This document shows, in pieces, positions 25,591-34,966 of a stretch of 64,000 nucleotides of DNA (its first letter is position 1; each line of letters opens with the position of its first letter). This DNA is from Streptomyces celluloflavus (GTDB lineage Bacteria; Actinomycetota; Actinomycetes; Streptomycetales; Streptomycetaceae): positions 238,591 to 302,590 of the forward strand of contig JOEL01000013.1 of the NCBI GenBank assembly GCA_000720995.1, read 5' to 3'. Under the pieces are notes generated by a model, which saw only the letters and a list, made by a program, of their open reading frames with translations, was not told the DNA's origin and ran no database searches. The translations under genes and the position numbers were made by a program.

Positions 25591-27537
25591 ATGCCGACCG
25601 AGACATTCGAGTTCCAGGTAGAAGCACGCCAGCTTCTGCAGATGATGATCCACTCGATCTACTCGAACAAGGACGTGTTTCTGCGCGAGCTGATCTCCAA
25701 CGCGTCCGACGCGCTGGACAAGCTCCGCCTCGAAGCCCTGCGCGACGACACGCTCGGGGCCGACGTGTCCGACCTCCACATCGACATCGAGGCCGACAAG
25801 GACGCCCGTACCCTCACGGTGCGCGACAACGGCATCGGCATGTCGCACGACGAGGTCGTCCGGCTCATCGGAACGATCGCCAACTCCGGTACCGCGAAGT
25901 TCCTCAAGGAGCTGAAGGAGGCCCAGGACCCGGCCGCCGCGGAAGGGCTCATCGGGCAGTTCGGCGTCGGCTTCTACGCCAGCTTCATGGTCGCCGACGA
26001 GGTCACCCTGGTGACCCGGCGCGCGGGCGAGAGCAAGGGCACCCGCTGGGCGTCCACCGGCGAGGGCACCTACACGATCGAGACGGCCGACGACGCCCCG
26101 CAGGGCACCTCGGTCACGCTGCGGCTCAAGCCGGCGGACACCGAGGACCAGCTCTTCGACTACACCTCTCCCTGGAAGATCAAGGAGATCGTCAAGCGGT
26201 ACTCGGACTTCATCACCTGGCCGGTCAAGATGGCCGCGGAGCCCACGGCCGACGCCGAGGGCGGCGCGGACGGCGAGAACGCTGAGAACGCTGAGAGCAC
26301 GGCCCCGCCGGAGCCCGAGACGCTCAACTCCATGAAGGCCCTGTGGGCCCGGTCCCGCGACGATGTGTCCGATGACGAGTACCACGAGCTGTACAAGCAC
26401 ATCAGCCACGACTGGAACGATCCGCTCGAAACCATCCGCATGCAGGCGGAGGGCACCTTCGAGTACCAGGCGCTGCTCTTCATCCCCTCGCGCGCACCCC
26501 AGGACCTGTTCTCGCAGGGGCACAAGCGCGGTGTGCAGCTCTATGTGAAGCGCGTCTTCATCATGGACGACTGCGAAGCGCTCATGCCCGAGTACCTCCG
26601 CTTCGTCAAGGGTGTCGTCGACGCGCAGGACCTCTCGCTCAACGTGTCGCGCGAGATCCTCCAGCAGGACCGCCAGATCCAGCTGATGCACCGCCGGCTG
26701 GCGAAGAAGGTGCTGTCCAGCATCAAGGAGATGATGGCCGCCCACCCGGAGCGCTACGCCACGTTCTGGCGGGAGTTCGGCCGGGTCCTCAAGGAGGGTC
26801 TGCTCGGCGACTTCGACAACCGCGACGCGATCCTCGGTGTCTCCTCGTTCGCCACGACCCACGACGAGGCGGAGCCGACCACCCTCCAGCAGTACGTGGA
26901 GCGCATGAAGGAGGGGCAGCAGCACATCTTCTTCATGACGGGCGAGTCCCGTGCGGCGATCGAGAACTCGCCCCATATGGAAGCCTTCCGGGCCAAGGGC
27001 GTCGAGGTGCTGCTGCTGACCGATCCCGTCGACGAGGTGTGGGTCGACGCCGTCCCCGAGTTCGACGGCAAGCAGCTGCGCTCCATCGCCAAGGGCGAGG
27101 CCGACCTCGACACCGAGGAGGAGAAGAAGGAGGTCGAGGCCGAGCGGGAGAAGCGGCAGCAGGAGTTCGCGGAGCTGCTGACCTGGATGACGGCGCGGCT
27201 CGGCGAGGACGTCAAGGAGGTCCGGCTCTCCTCCCGTCTCACCGTCTCCCCGGCCTGCATCGTCTCGGACACGCACGATGTGACCCCGGCCCTGCAGAAC
27301 ATGTACCGCGCCATGGGCCAGGACATGCCCCGTACCAAGCGCATCCTGGAACTCAACCCCGGCCACCCGCTGGTCGCCGGCCTGCGGACGGCCCAGGCCG
27401 AGCGCGCGGACGACGCGGACCTCGCCGAGACGGCCGAGCTCCTCTACGGACTGGCACTGCTCGCCGAGGGCGGCGAACTGAGCGACCCGTCCCGCTTCAC
27501 CAAGCTGATGGCGGACCGCCTGGAGCGCACCCTGTAG
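25591..27537 (+). CDS. htpG: Hsp90-family chaperone HtpG
   Basis: 648 residues from the ATG at 25591, preceded by AAGGA. The GHKL ATP-binding motifs are NASDALDKL, DNGIGM, GTIANSGT and GQFGVGFYASF, followed by the middle domain (RGVQLYVKRVFIMDD, QDLSLNVSREILQQDRQIQ) and the C-terminal dimer domain. An acidic, charged insert (ADAEGGADGENAENAESTAP) sits between the N-terminal and middle domains. It is an ATP-dependent cytosolic chaperone. It appears monocistronic with a strong terminator, and is unrelated to the divergent ECF operon apart from sharing the intergenic region. Confidence 0.97.
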   Translation: MPTETFEFQVEARQLLQMMIHSIYSNKDVFLRELISNASDALDKLRLEALRDDTLGADVSDLHIDIEADKDARTLTVRDNGIGMSHDEVVRLIGTIANSGTAKFLKELKEAQDPAAAEGLIGQFGVGFYASFMVADEVTLVTRRAGESKGTRWASTGEGTYTIETADDAPQGTSVTLRLKPADTEDQLFDYTSPWKIKEIVKRYSDFITWPVKMAAEPTADAEGGADGENAENAESTAPPEPETLNSMKALWARSRDDVSDDEYHELYKHISHDWNDPLETIRMQAEGTFEYQALLFIPSRAPQDLFSQGHKRGVQLYVKRVFIMDDCEALMPEYLRFVKGVVDAQDLSLNVSREILQQDRQIQLMHRRLAKKVLSSIKEMMAAHPERYATFWREFGRVLKEGLLGDFDNRDAILGVSSFATTHDEAEPTTLQQYVERMKEGQQHIFFMTGESRAAIENSPHMEAFRAKGVEVLLLTDPVDEVWVDAVPEFDGKQLRSIAKGEADLDTEEEKKEVEAEREKRQQEFAELLTWMTARLGEDVKEVRLSSRLTVSPACIVSDTHDVTPALQNMYRAMGQDMPRTKRILELNPGHPLVAGLRTAQAERADDADLAETAELLYGLALLAEGGELSDPSRFTKLMADRLERTL

Positions 27538-27555
27538 GCACCTGTGGGTACCCGG

Positions 27556-27589
27556 CCGCGGGGCAGGCCGACGAACGCCTGCCCCGCGG
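27556..27589 (+). terminator. htpG terminator
   Basis: CCGCGGGGCAGGC (27556-27568) pairs exactly with GCCTGCCCCGCGG (27577-27589) over an 8-nt loop, 19 bp after the htpG stop. Confidence 0.82.
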
Positions 27590-28214
27590 ACCGGTGCGCA
27601 GAGCGCGCGCCGGCGACAACGCGGCCGGCGCCCCCATTCCCCGGCCGTTCGGCATAACTCCCGTGAATCGACCGGGATTTCAGCACTCCCCCGACGGCCA
27701 CCGCGCAACCACCTCCGCGGGAACAGCGGACTTCTCCTCTTCGGCTTTATCCGGTCGGCCCGGAAAACGGGAACGGCCCGCGGAGCGGAACGCCGGTGTC
27801 CGGTACGGCGATTCACCGGCCGGCCCCGCCCGTAACGCCCCCGACGGCAATGTCGTGTAAATGTTCTAGCCACTTCGAACCATACGGGCTAAGATCCTCG
27901 GTAACCGGCAACGCACGGCCCGTTCCGCGGACTTGACCTGGGAGGCTGCAATTCCATCCATCGGTCTCCTTCTGCGATTTCGGCCTGTCCCGTCCTGCTG
28001 ACGCAGTACCGCTCGCGAGAAATTCCGCGCGAGGGTAAAGGCGACGAGACGCCGTCGCGTTACCGAATGGGCGCGGCCTGACGTGCCTTTCCGGCGCAGG
28101 CCGGGCCCGGCAAGAATATGCGGCGGAATTCTTTCACCCGCATACGTCACATATGAGTACCCGATCTTCCCGCAATGCGCTTTCGCGCACTACACGAAGA
28201 GTAAGGAAATCTCG
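27590..28214. other. Leader/promoter region of the lanthipeptide cluster, no gene seen
   Basis: About 625 bp between the htpG terminator and the precursor gene. The part from ~27850 is clearly less GC-rich than its surroundings (for example ATGTTCTAGCCACTTCGAAC and GCAAGAATATGCGGCGGAAT), as expected for promoter DNA. It ends in AAGGAA 6 bp before the precursor ATG. No convincing second precursor peptide or small regulator was found. Confidence 0.5.
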
Positions 28215-28415
28215 ATGACTACTGCCCTCCTCGCGGCCGAGACGGATCTGGATCTCGACCTCGCCGACCTCGACCTGGACATCCAGACGGCGGTCACCGG
28301 CGGTGCGAACGCCCCGCTCGAACCGACGATGTTCACGTTCATCACCTGTGACACCGGTGGCGCCACGGGCACCTCGTGCGCGTTCACCAACGGCTGCAAC
28401 CCCATGTGCTGCTGA
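28215..28415 (+). CDS. lanA: Class I lanthipeptide precursor (LDLD-leader type)
   Basis: 66 residues. The acidic leader (residues 1-30) has a repeated L-D-L-D motif (DLDLDLADLDLDIQ), equivalent to the F-N/D-L-D box that LanB recognises, and ends in TAVTGG. The predicted core begins about residue 31 (ANAPLEPTMFTFITCDTGG) and ends ATGTSCAFTNGCNPMCC. It holds five cysteines (45, 55, 61, 65, 66), seven threonines and one serine, so up to five (methyl)lanthionine rings, with Thr/Ser-x-x-Cys spacings throughout. The leader recalls FxLD-family and NAI-107-type precursors; the Cys-Cys end is also seen in the NAI-107/planosporicin group, but the core sequence is different. The genes that follow encode LanB and LanC. 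AAGGAA sits just before the ATG. Confidence 0.9.
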   Translation: MTTALLAAETDLDLDLADLDLDIQTAVTGGANAPLEPTMFTFITCDTGGATGTSCAFTNGCNPMCC

Positions 28416-28468
28416 CCCCGGGGTCCTGAACCGACCGGACTCACGGAGTCCTGAACGTCCAGGCCGCA

Positions 28469-28501
28469 GGCCGCCATCGGCGACACCCGCCGATGGCGGC
28501 C
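28469..28501 (+). terminator. Hairpin between precursor and LanB, probable attenuator
   Basis: GGCCGCCATCGGC (28469-28481) and GCCGATGGCGGCC (28489-28501) form a 13-bp stem with a 7-nt loop, 53 bp after the precursor stop and 34 bp before lanB. Partial termination here would give more precursor than enzyme mRNA, the usual arrangement in lanthipeptide operons. Confidence 0.75.
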
Positions 28502-28535
28502 CCGGCCGCCTGACCCGACCGGAAAGAACCTCAGC

Positions 28536-31500
28536 ATGACGCGGCGCAGCCCCTTCACAGCCGTCGGACCGGTTCTCCTGCGGTCCGCCGCCCTCCCCCA
28601 CGACACCTTCGACGAGGCCGTCGAGGGGTTCGGGCGCACCACCGCGCCGACCGACGCGGAACTCGTCGCGTACCTCACCGGTATCGCCGCGCATCCCGTG
28701 CTGCGCGAGGCCATCGCGGTGTCGAGTGACGCCCTCTCGGCGGAGCTGGACAAGATCGCGGGCGGTACGGCGGTCAGCCGCAAGAAGCTGATCCGCGCGG
28801 CGATATCCGTCACCCGCTACGCCCGGCGGATCACCGGCCGGCCCACGCCGTTCGGCCTCTTCGCCGGAGTGTCGGTGCCCGGCGGGCAGGACCGCCCGGC
28901 GGACGCCCCCGCCGCCGGTGCCGCGGTCAAGTCGGCCCGCCCCGACGCCGGCTGGTTCGACGGGCTGGCCGCGAAGTGGCTGGCCGACCCGGATGTCCGC
29001 GGCTCCTTGCACGTCGTGCTGAACAACCTCTGCTTCGTCCGGGGCGACCGGCTGGTACTGCCGCACGTCCGGCTGCGCAGCGCGGGCGACGAGAAGGCGA
29101 CCACCACCCGGCAGGCGAGCGAGGAACTCTCCCTGCGGTGCACACCGGTCCTGTCCTGGGTCCGGGAAGCGGCCGCCCGCCCCGTGCCGTACCGGGAACT
29201 GCTCGCCGCGGCCGTGGCGGCCCACCCCCGCCTCGGCGAAGCCCGTCTCGAAGCCTTCCTCGGCAGCCTGGTCGCCCACGAGGTCCTGCTCACCCAGCTC
29301 GCCCCGACCCGGCTCGACGATCCCTACCTGGAGTCGCTGGAGCGCGTCCTGCCCGCGGACTCGGACGAGCGCGCCCACCTGGCGGCGGTGCGCGCCGCCC
29401 TGGCCACGTACGGCGGTACCGCGCCGGGCGAGGGCCGCGAGCCGTGGCGCCGTCTCGTCGAGGTGTCGGGCCGGGCGCACCGCTCCCGGGCGGTCGCGCC
29501 TCAGGTGGACCTGCGTCTGGACACCGATGCCGAGATTCCCCCGGCGGTGACCGAGGAGATCGAGCGGTACGCCGCGGCGATGTGGTCGATGTCGCCGAAG
29601 AACGAGTCCTACGCCCATATGCGGGGATACCGGCGCGCCTTCCTCGACGCCTACGGGCAGCACGGCGCGGTGCGGCTCGCCGAACTCGTCGACCCGCACC
29701 GCGGACTGGGCTACCCGGACACCTACCTCCACCCGAGGACCAGCAACGAGTTCCCGTCCGGGAAGCGGGCCGCGGCCGGCGCGGACGACCGGATCCAGGC
29801 GCTGGCCGATGTGCTGCACCGGGGCCTGGCCGATGAGCGGCGGGAGGTCGTCCTCACCGAGGAGGACGTCCGGCGGCTGACCGTCGATCCGGACGCGCCG
29901 GTCCCCGCCTCGCTCGAACTCTGCTTCCAGCTCCTGGCCGGCAGCGCGCAGGACCTGGCGGCCGGGAGATTCGACCTCCTCACCACCCCGTCCGTGGGCA
30001 CGCCCACCGCCGGCGCGATGGCGGGGCGGTTCGCCGCGCTCACCGACAGCGCCGAGGACCTCGGCCGGCTGATGGCGGACACGGACGGCGCACTGGCCGC
30101 GCAGGTGACGTTCCGCCCCGTGCTGCCCCGCGCGCTGAACGTGATGCAGGTGCCCGACCTCCTCCCGCATTCGATCCCCGTGGGGACCTTCGGCGATCCG
30201 GGCGGGGAGGGCTGTATCGACTGGCGGGACCTCGTCGTCGCCGCGGACGGCGACCGGCTCCGCCTGTACCGGGAGACGACCGGCCAGGAGATCCGGCCGG
30301 TGATCCCCCATGTGCTGTCGCTCGGCACCGCCGCACCCAATCTCGCGCGCCTCCTCGGGGAACTCCCGTACTGCGGTGAGGACAAGACCTGGCAGCCGTG
30401 GGACTGGGGACCGTTCGAGCACCTCCCCTGGCTGCCCCGCGTCCGGCTCGGCCGGGTCGTGCTCTCGCCCCTCAGCTGGCGGCCGAGCGCGGCGATGCGG
30501 GAGAGCGCGGGACGGGGCAAGGACTGGGGGCGGGCGGTGGACGCCTGGCGGACCGGTGCGCGCGTCCCCGACCGGGTCACCGTCGGCCAACGCGACCAGC
30601 TCTGCGAACTCGACCTGGGCAACGCCTTCCACCAGGAGATACTCCGCCGCGAAATCGCCCGGGGCCGGGTGACCGTCGCGGAGAGCCCCCGGGACTCCGG
30701 CGAGGTGTACGGCTGGCTGGGCGGCCGGAGCAACGAGATCATCGTGCCGCTCCGGGGCGCACCGCGGCCGCCCGGCGCGGAACCGTCGGCGGCGGAGCTG
30801 GACGTGCAGCGCCTCGCCAACAGCGCCGCCGCGACCGCCCATCACCCGGGCGGCGAATGGGCCTTCGTCGAACTCCACGGTGTGCCCGAGGTCCACGAGG
30901 AGCTGCTCACCCGCCACCTCCCCCCGCTGATCGACCGCACCGCCGGGCGGGTCGACCGCTGGTTCTTCATGCGCTACCGGGAGGCGGGCCACCACATCCG
31001 GCTGCGGCTGCACGGGGACCCCGCGGAGCTCGCCAGCACCGTGTGGCCGGAGCTGCTGGGCTTCTGCGACTCCCTGAAGAAGGCCGGTCTCATCCGGGAC
31101 TTCAAGGTCTCCTCGTACGCACCGGAGGTCTCCCGCTACGGCGGGCCGGAGGGGGTCCGGCGCGCCGAGGAGTGGTTCTGCGCCGACAGCGGGCTGGCGA
31201 CCGGTCTGCTGACCCTGTTCGCCGGTGGCGGCGGCGTCCGCAAGGACCTGCTCCTGCTGGCGGGTTACGTCCATCTGCTGGAGTCGCTGGGGCCGTGGGA
31301 CTGGTGTTCCTGGGTGCACCGGTCGCTCCCGAGGGAGAACGGCGCCGCGCCCGCCCGGTCCGATATCGCGGCGGCGGCGCGGCTGGTGCCGCCGGGGCGC
31401 GCCCGGGAGGAGCTGGCCCGGGTGCTGCCCGCGCCCGCACTGCCGGCGCTCGACCGGGTCGCCACGACGGCGCGCGGACTCGGTGAACTGCTGCTGCCCG

Positions 31501-31718
31501 GTATCGGCCGGTACGCCGGACGGGGCTGGCAGGACACCGCGGTGGCCAGTCTGCTCCATATGCACCACAACCGGCTGTACGGCATCGACCCGTACAGCGA
31601 GGCGCGCAGCCTGGCCCTGCTGGCGCACGCGGCCCGTGCCCACCTCGGCAGGGCCCGGCACACCGCACCGTCCGGCGCCGCACCGGCGGCGACGGCCGAG
31701 GAGAGGAGCGGGCAGTGA
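28536..31718 (+). CDS. lanB: Class I lanthipeptide dehydratase LanB (full length, glutamylation plus elimination domains)
   Basis: 1060 residues, the normal size for a full LanB. The N-terminal ~750 residues are the tRNA-Glu-dependent glutamylation domain (conserved RITGRPTPFGLFAGVSV near residue 105 and ATTRQASEELSLRCTPVL). The C-terminal ~280 are the SpaB_C elimination domain (GEWAFVELHG, RWFFMRYREAGHHIRLRLHG). It activates core Ser/Thr with glutamyl-tRNA and eliminates glutamate to give dehydroalanine/dehydrobutyrine. Its GTGA junction with lanC shows coupling. Confidence 0.92.
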   Translation: MTRRSPFTAVGPVLLRSAALPHDTFDEAVEGFGRTTAPTDAELVAYLTGIAAHPVLREAIAVSSDALSAELDKIAGGTAVSRKKLIRAAISVTRYARRITGRPTPFGLFAGVSVPGGQDRPADAPAAGAAVKSARPDAGWFDGLAAKWLADPDVRGSLHVVLNNLCFVRGDRLVLPHVRLRSAGDEKATTTRQASEELSLRCTPVLSWVREAAARPVPYRELLAAAVAAHPRLGEARLEAFLGSLVAHEVLLTQLAPTRLDDPYLESLERVLPADSDERAHLAAVRAALATYGGTAPGEGREPWRRLVEVSGRAHRSRAVAPQVDLRLDTDAEIPPAVTEEIERYAAAMWSMSPKNESYAHMRGYRRAFLDAYGQHGAVRLAELVDPHRGLGYPDTYLHPRTSNEFPSGKRAAAGADDRIQALADVLHRGLADERREVVLTEEDVRRLTVDPDAPVPASLELCFQLLAGSAQDLAAGRFDLLTTPSVGTPTAGAMAGRFAALTDSAEDLGRLMADTDGALAAQVTFRPVLPRALNVMQVPDLLPHSIPVGTFGDPGGEGCIDWRDLVVAADGDRLRLYRETTGQEIRPVIPHVLSLGTAAPNLARLLGELPYCGEDKTWQPWDWGPFEHLPWLPRVRLGRVVLSPLSWRPSAAMRESAGRGKDWGRAVDAWRTGARVPDRVTVGQRDQLCELDLGNAFHQEILRREIARGRVTVAESPRDSGEVYGWLGGRSNEIIVPLRGAPRPPGAEPSAAELDVQRLANSAAATAHHPGGEWAFVELHGVPEVHEELLTRHLPPLIDRTAGRVDRWFFMRYREAGHHIRLRLHGDPAELASTVWPELLGFCDSLKKAGLIRDFKVSSYAPEVSRYGGPEGVRRAEEWFCADSGLATGLLTLFAGGGGVRKDLLLLAGYVHLLESLGPWDWCSWVHRSLPRENGAAPARSDIAAAARLVPPGRAREELARVLPAPALPALDRVATTARGLGELLLPGIGRYAGRGWQDTAVASLLHMHHNRLYGIDPYSEARSLALLAHAARAHLGRARHTAPSGAAPAATAEERSGQ

Positions 31719-33022
31719 CCCCGACCGTGCCGGTACCCCGACACCGGGACCGGGCCCTGGCGCTCGTCGACACCCTGGCCGACCGGTTGCGCGACCCCGC
31801 GCGCCTGCCCCACGCCACCACCGGGACGGAGCCCGCCGACCGCTGGAAGACCACGTCCCTCGCCAGCGGATACGCCGGTATCTCACTGCTCTTCAGCAGC
31901 CGGTCCGATGCCGAACCGGATGACCGGCGTACCGCGCACCGGTATCTGGGCCTGGCCGCGGACAGTCTCAAGAGCCAGCCCAGGCCCCACTACGGCCTGT
32001 TCTACGAGATCGCCGGCCTGGGGTTCGCGCTGGACCTCGCCCACCGGGCCGGCGGGGGCTATGCGAAGGCCCTCGCCTCGCTCGACGCCCGTGCCGCCGA
32101 GGGCGCCCGCGGCCTGTGCCACGTGGTGGAGACCGTCCCGCTCGGCCCGATGGCCCGGTTCGACGTCCTGGACGGCCTGGCCGGTCTGGGCCGGTACCTG
32201 CTGCTGCGCGGACTCGGCGGCTCCGCCGAGATGGAGCGGATCCTCACCGCCCTGGCGGCCATGCTCGGCACCACCGAGCACGTCGGCCGCCAGGTCCCCC
32301 GCTACTGGTCGACCACCCCGCCGAACTGGTACCCGACGACCGACCGCGCCCTGCGCGAGTCCGGCCACCTCAACCTGGGGCTCGCCCACGGCATCGCCGG
32401 ACCGCTGGCCCTGCTCTCCCTCGCCCACCGGCAGGGCGCCGTGACCGACGGCCAGGAGGAGGCGATCCGCCGCCTGGTCGGTCTGCTGGACCGGTTCCGG
32501 CAGACCGATGAGTACGGCGTCTTCTGGCCCCATACCGTCTCCCTGGACACCTTCGAGGGCAACGCGCCCGGCGCCGGCCGCGGCCGGGTCGCCTGGTGCT
32601 ACGGAACCCCCGGCATCTCCCGGGCCCTGCAGCTCGCCGGGCAGGCACTGGGGCGGGAGGACTGGCTGCGCCTGGCCGACGACTCGATCGGCGCGGTGGC
32701 CGCCCTCCCCCTGGACGCCTGGCGGGCCGATCACTGGTCGCTGTGCCACGGGTGGGCCGGTGTGCTGCATCTGCTCCGCTTCTTCACGGACGGGCCCGTC
32801 GGCGCGCGGGCGGACGCGCTCATCGACACCGTCGCCGAGCGGATCCTCGACGGCTTCGACACCGCCGGCTGCCCGCCGCTGGAGATCGGCCACGACGGTC
32901 TGCGCCCCGGCAACGAACCGGCCGGATTCCTGGAGGGCGCCGCGGGCCTCGCCCTCGCCCTCGACTCCTACGCACGTCCCGGGCGGACACTGCCCTGGGA
33001 CACCGTTCTGATGGTGAACTGA
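31715..33022 (+). CDS. lanC: Lanthionine synthetase LanC (cyclase)
   Basis: 435 residues from a GTG that overlaps the lanB stop by GTGA. Zinc-site motifs of LanC cyclases are present: WCYGTPGISRAL (Cys ~295) and LCHGWAGVLHLL (Cys-His ~343-344), together with LAHGIAGPLALLSLA and GFLEGAAGLALAL of the alpha-toroid. It adds cysteine thiols to dehydrated residues to close the thioether rings. Its stop abuts the ATG of the next gene with no gap. Confidence 0.93.
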   Translation: MTPTVPVPRHRDRALALVDTLADRLRDPARLPHATTGTEPADRWKTTSLASGYAGISLLFSSRSDAEPDDRRTAHRYLGLAADSLKSQPRPHYGLFYEIAGLGFALDLAHRAGGGYAKALASLDARAAEGARGLCHVVETVPLGPMARFDVLDGLAGLGRYLLLRGLGGSAEMERILTALAAMLGTTEHVGRQVPRYWSTTPPNWYPTTDRALRESGHLNLGLAHGIAGPLALLSLAHRQGAVTDGQEEAIRRLVGLLDRFRQTDEYGVFWPHTVSLDTFEGNAPGAGRGRVAWCYGTPGISRALQLAGQALGREDWLRLADDSIGAVAALPLDAWRADHWSLCHGWAGVLHLLRFFTDGPVGARADALIDTVAERILDGFDTAGCPPLEIGHDGLRPGNEPAGFLEGAAGLALALDSYARPGRTLPWDTVLMVN

Positions 33023-34111
33023 ATGCCCCGCACCCCTGCCACGCAGACGTCCGAAGAGCAGCCCCTCGCCGGGCGGTCCGCCGACGGGTCCGGACCCGAC
33101 CGGGGCTCAGGAGCGGCACCGGCACCGGGCGGCACCGTCCGGTGCGGCGCACTCGATCTGCCGCTCCCCCGGTTCCTGCGCGCCGTGGCCGACCAGTTGG
33201 AGGGCACGGACGCGGCGCCGCCCGACGGACTGCTCCCGGCGGCCGAGGTCTTCCTCGGCGCCGGCCTGCCCGCGCTGCGGGCCGCCGACCGCCCGCACGC
33301 CTGGCTGGAGTACCGCCTGCTGACCTCGCCGGCGGCCACGGGGGCACCCCACCTCTACGCCGCCCTGCTCGGGACGGTGCGCGAACTCCTCGCCGAAAGG
33401 ACCGTCGAGGACTTCTTCTTCGTCCACAAGACCCCCGGCCTGCGGGTGCGCTTCCAGACCCGCCCCGACCTCCGGGAGCGAGCCGCCGGCCTGCTGGCGC
33501 GGACCTGGGACGACTGGCGGGCCCGCGGCATCCTCACCGGCGTCCACCACGCCGTGTACGAACCGGAGCAGCACCTGTTCGGCGGCCCGGAGTCGATGCG
33601 CAGTGTGCACCGCGTCTTCACCGCGGACTCCCTGGTCTGGCTCCGGCACCTCTCCCTGGCCCAGCCGCCCGCGCCGGTGTGGGCGCTGTCGATGGCCATG
33701 ATCCGCGTCCTGTTCACGGAGCTGCACATCACGGACTTCGAGGACCGGGACGTCTGGGACCGGATGCGGTGGCAGGTCGGCCGGAGGTTCACCGGGGACC
33801 CGCCCGCCGGCTGGGCGGACACCGCGGCCAGGCTGCGCCAGGTCTGGTACTCCCCCGAGCGGCTCGACGCGCTCCGCGGCCCGGCCGTCGAGGACGACTT
33901 CGCCGCGTTCCGCGAGTCCGTCGCGGAGATCTGCGCCCAGTGGCGCGCGGAGTACTTCACCGGGCCAGGCGCGCGGGTCGGCCCCCGGGAGGCGGCCGCC
34001 TTCCTCCTCGTCTTCCACTGGAACCGCGCACGGCTGCCGAAGGACTGGCAGATCGGCATCACCGAAGCACTGGTACAAGGACCGGCGAAGGACGGGGCAC
34101 ATGACTCCTGA
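33023..34111 (+). CDS. Stand-alone thiopeptide-type (SpaB_C/elimination-like) biosynthesis protein
   Basis: 362 residues. After a ~45-residue disordered start it matches the thiopeptide-type bacteriocin biosynthesis domain: AWLEYRLLTSPAATG, VEDFFFVHKTPGLRVRFQTR and HAVYEPEQHLFGGPESMRSV, ending FHWNRARLPKDWQ. This is the same fold as the LanB C-terminal elimination domain, yet the neighbouring LanB already has one. A second copy could eliminate at particular residues or act as a partner protein. It could also catalyse a different reaction, as the related [4+2] cyclases of thiopeptide pathways do. It overlaps the methyltransferase by 11 bp. Confidence 0.85.
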   Translation: MPRTPATQTSEEQPLAGRSADGSGPDRGSGAAPAPGGTVRCGALDLPLPRFLRAVADQLEGTDAAPPDGLLPAAEVFLGAGLPALRAADRPHAWLEYRLLTSPAATGAPHLYAALLGTVRELLAERTVEDFFFVHKTPGLRVRFQTRPDLRERAAGLLARTWDDWRARGILTGVHHAVYEPEQHLFGGPESMRSVHRVFTADSLVWLRHLSLAQPPAPVWALSMAMIRVLFTELHITDFEDRDVWDRMRWQVGRRFTGDPPAGWADTAARLRQVWYSPERLDALRGPAVEDDFAAFRESVAEICAQWRAEYFTGPGARVGPREAAAFLLVFHWNRARLPKDWQIGITEALVQGPAKDGAHDS

Positions 34112-34850
34112 CGTACACGGCGCACCCACCGGCGGCGACGCGTTCGGCGCCATGCTCCAGGACTGCTGGGCGGGCGGCGGAGCGGGCAGCGGGGTCCGCG
34201 AACTCCTCGAACGGGACGACGGGCAGCTCTACCACTCGGACGCGGGCCTGTACTTCACCGCCGCCGACGCCTGGCCGGACGTCGACCGGGAGCTGCTGCG
34301 CCGGGTCCGCGGCACGGTCCTCGACATCGGGTGCGGCGGCGGCCGCACCATGGCCGAACTCCAGGGGCGCGGACACGAGGTGCTCGGCGTCGACCCCTCC
34401 CCGGGAGCCGTCCGCCTGTGCGGCGAACGCGGACTGCGCGCCATCGAGGCCACGGCGGCCGATCTCGGCGCCGTCGACGGCGAGTTCGACACCCTCGTGA
34501 TGACCGGCAACGGGCTCGGCTTCCTCGAAAGCCGCGAACAGGCCCCGCGCGTCCTCAAGGAGCTGGCGCGGGTGGCCCGGCCCGGGGCGGCGCTGCTGGG
34601 CACGACGTTCGACCCCGCCCGCCTGACGGCACCGTCCGAGACGGAGTACCGCGCGCGCAATGTGGCGGCCGGCCGTCTCCCGGGGCAGTGGCGGATCCGG
34701 GTCCGCTACGCCGGTCTGGCGACCGACTGGTTCCGCTACGCCTTCCTCTCCCCCGACGACCTGGCGGAGCTCACCGCCGGCTCCCCCTGGCGCATCGAGG
34801 AGATCCACTCCGGGGACTTCCACTACCTGGCCCATCTCGTCCTGGACTGA
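34101..34850 (+). CDS. SAM-dependent class I methyltransferase of the lanthipeptide cluster
   Basis: 249 residues. Motif I of the Rossmann-type methyltransferases is VLDIGCGGGRTMAEL at ~75, with GVDPSPGAVRLC as motif II and the post-motif region EFDTLVMTGNGLGFLE. Translation is coupled to the upstream gene, so it most likely tailors the lanthipeptide, by N- or O-methylation of the peptide or a side chain. It is not of the isoaspartyl (PCMT) type found in FxLD-type or OlvSA-type systems, so a different site is probably modified. Confidence 0.85.
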   Translation: MTPDVHGAPTGGDAFGAMLQDCWAGGGAGSGVRELLERDDGQLYHSDAGLYFTAADAWPDVDRELLRRVRGTVLDIGCGGGRTMAELQGRGHEVLGVDPSPGAVRLCGERGLRAIEATAADLGAVDGEFDTLVMTGNGLGFLESREQAPRVLKELARVARPGAALLGTTFDPARLTAPSETEYRARNVAAGRLPGQWRIRVRYAGLATDWFRYAFLSPDDLAELTAGSPWRIEEIHSGDFHYLAHLVLD

Positions 34851-34923
34851 TCCCGCTGGGCGGTGCCACCAGGCGTCACCAGGCGCCGCACGGACAGCAC
34901 CGCGGGGCGCCCGTGGCTTCCCG

Positions 34924-34959
34924 GGCACCCCGGCGCGCCCGTGGGCGGGCCGGGGTGCC
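34924..34959. terminator. Bidirectional terminator closing the lanthipeptide operon
   Basis: GGCACCCCGGC (34924-34934) pairs exactly with GCCGGGGTGCC (34949-34959), and a smaller CCC/GGG stem can form in the loop. It sits between the methyltransferase and the convergent SDR gene and is a natural boundary between the two clusters. Confidence 0.75.
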
Positions 34960-34966
34960 GCCCGCG

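Noticed and set aside
28215-28415. Thiopeptide or thiazole-containing RiPP precursor
   Set aside because: The thiopeptide-type protein alone suggested this, but there is a full-length LanB and a LanC with zinc motifs, and no YcaO/cyclodehydratase or azoline dehydrogenase.
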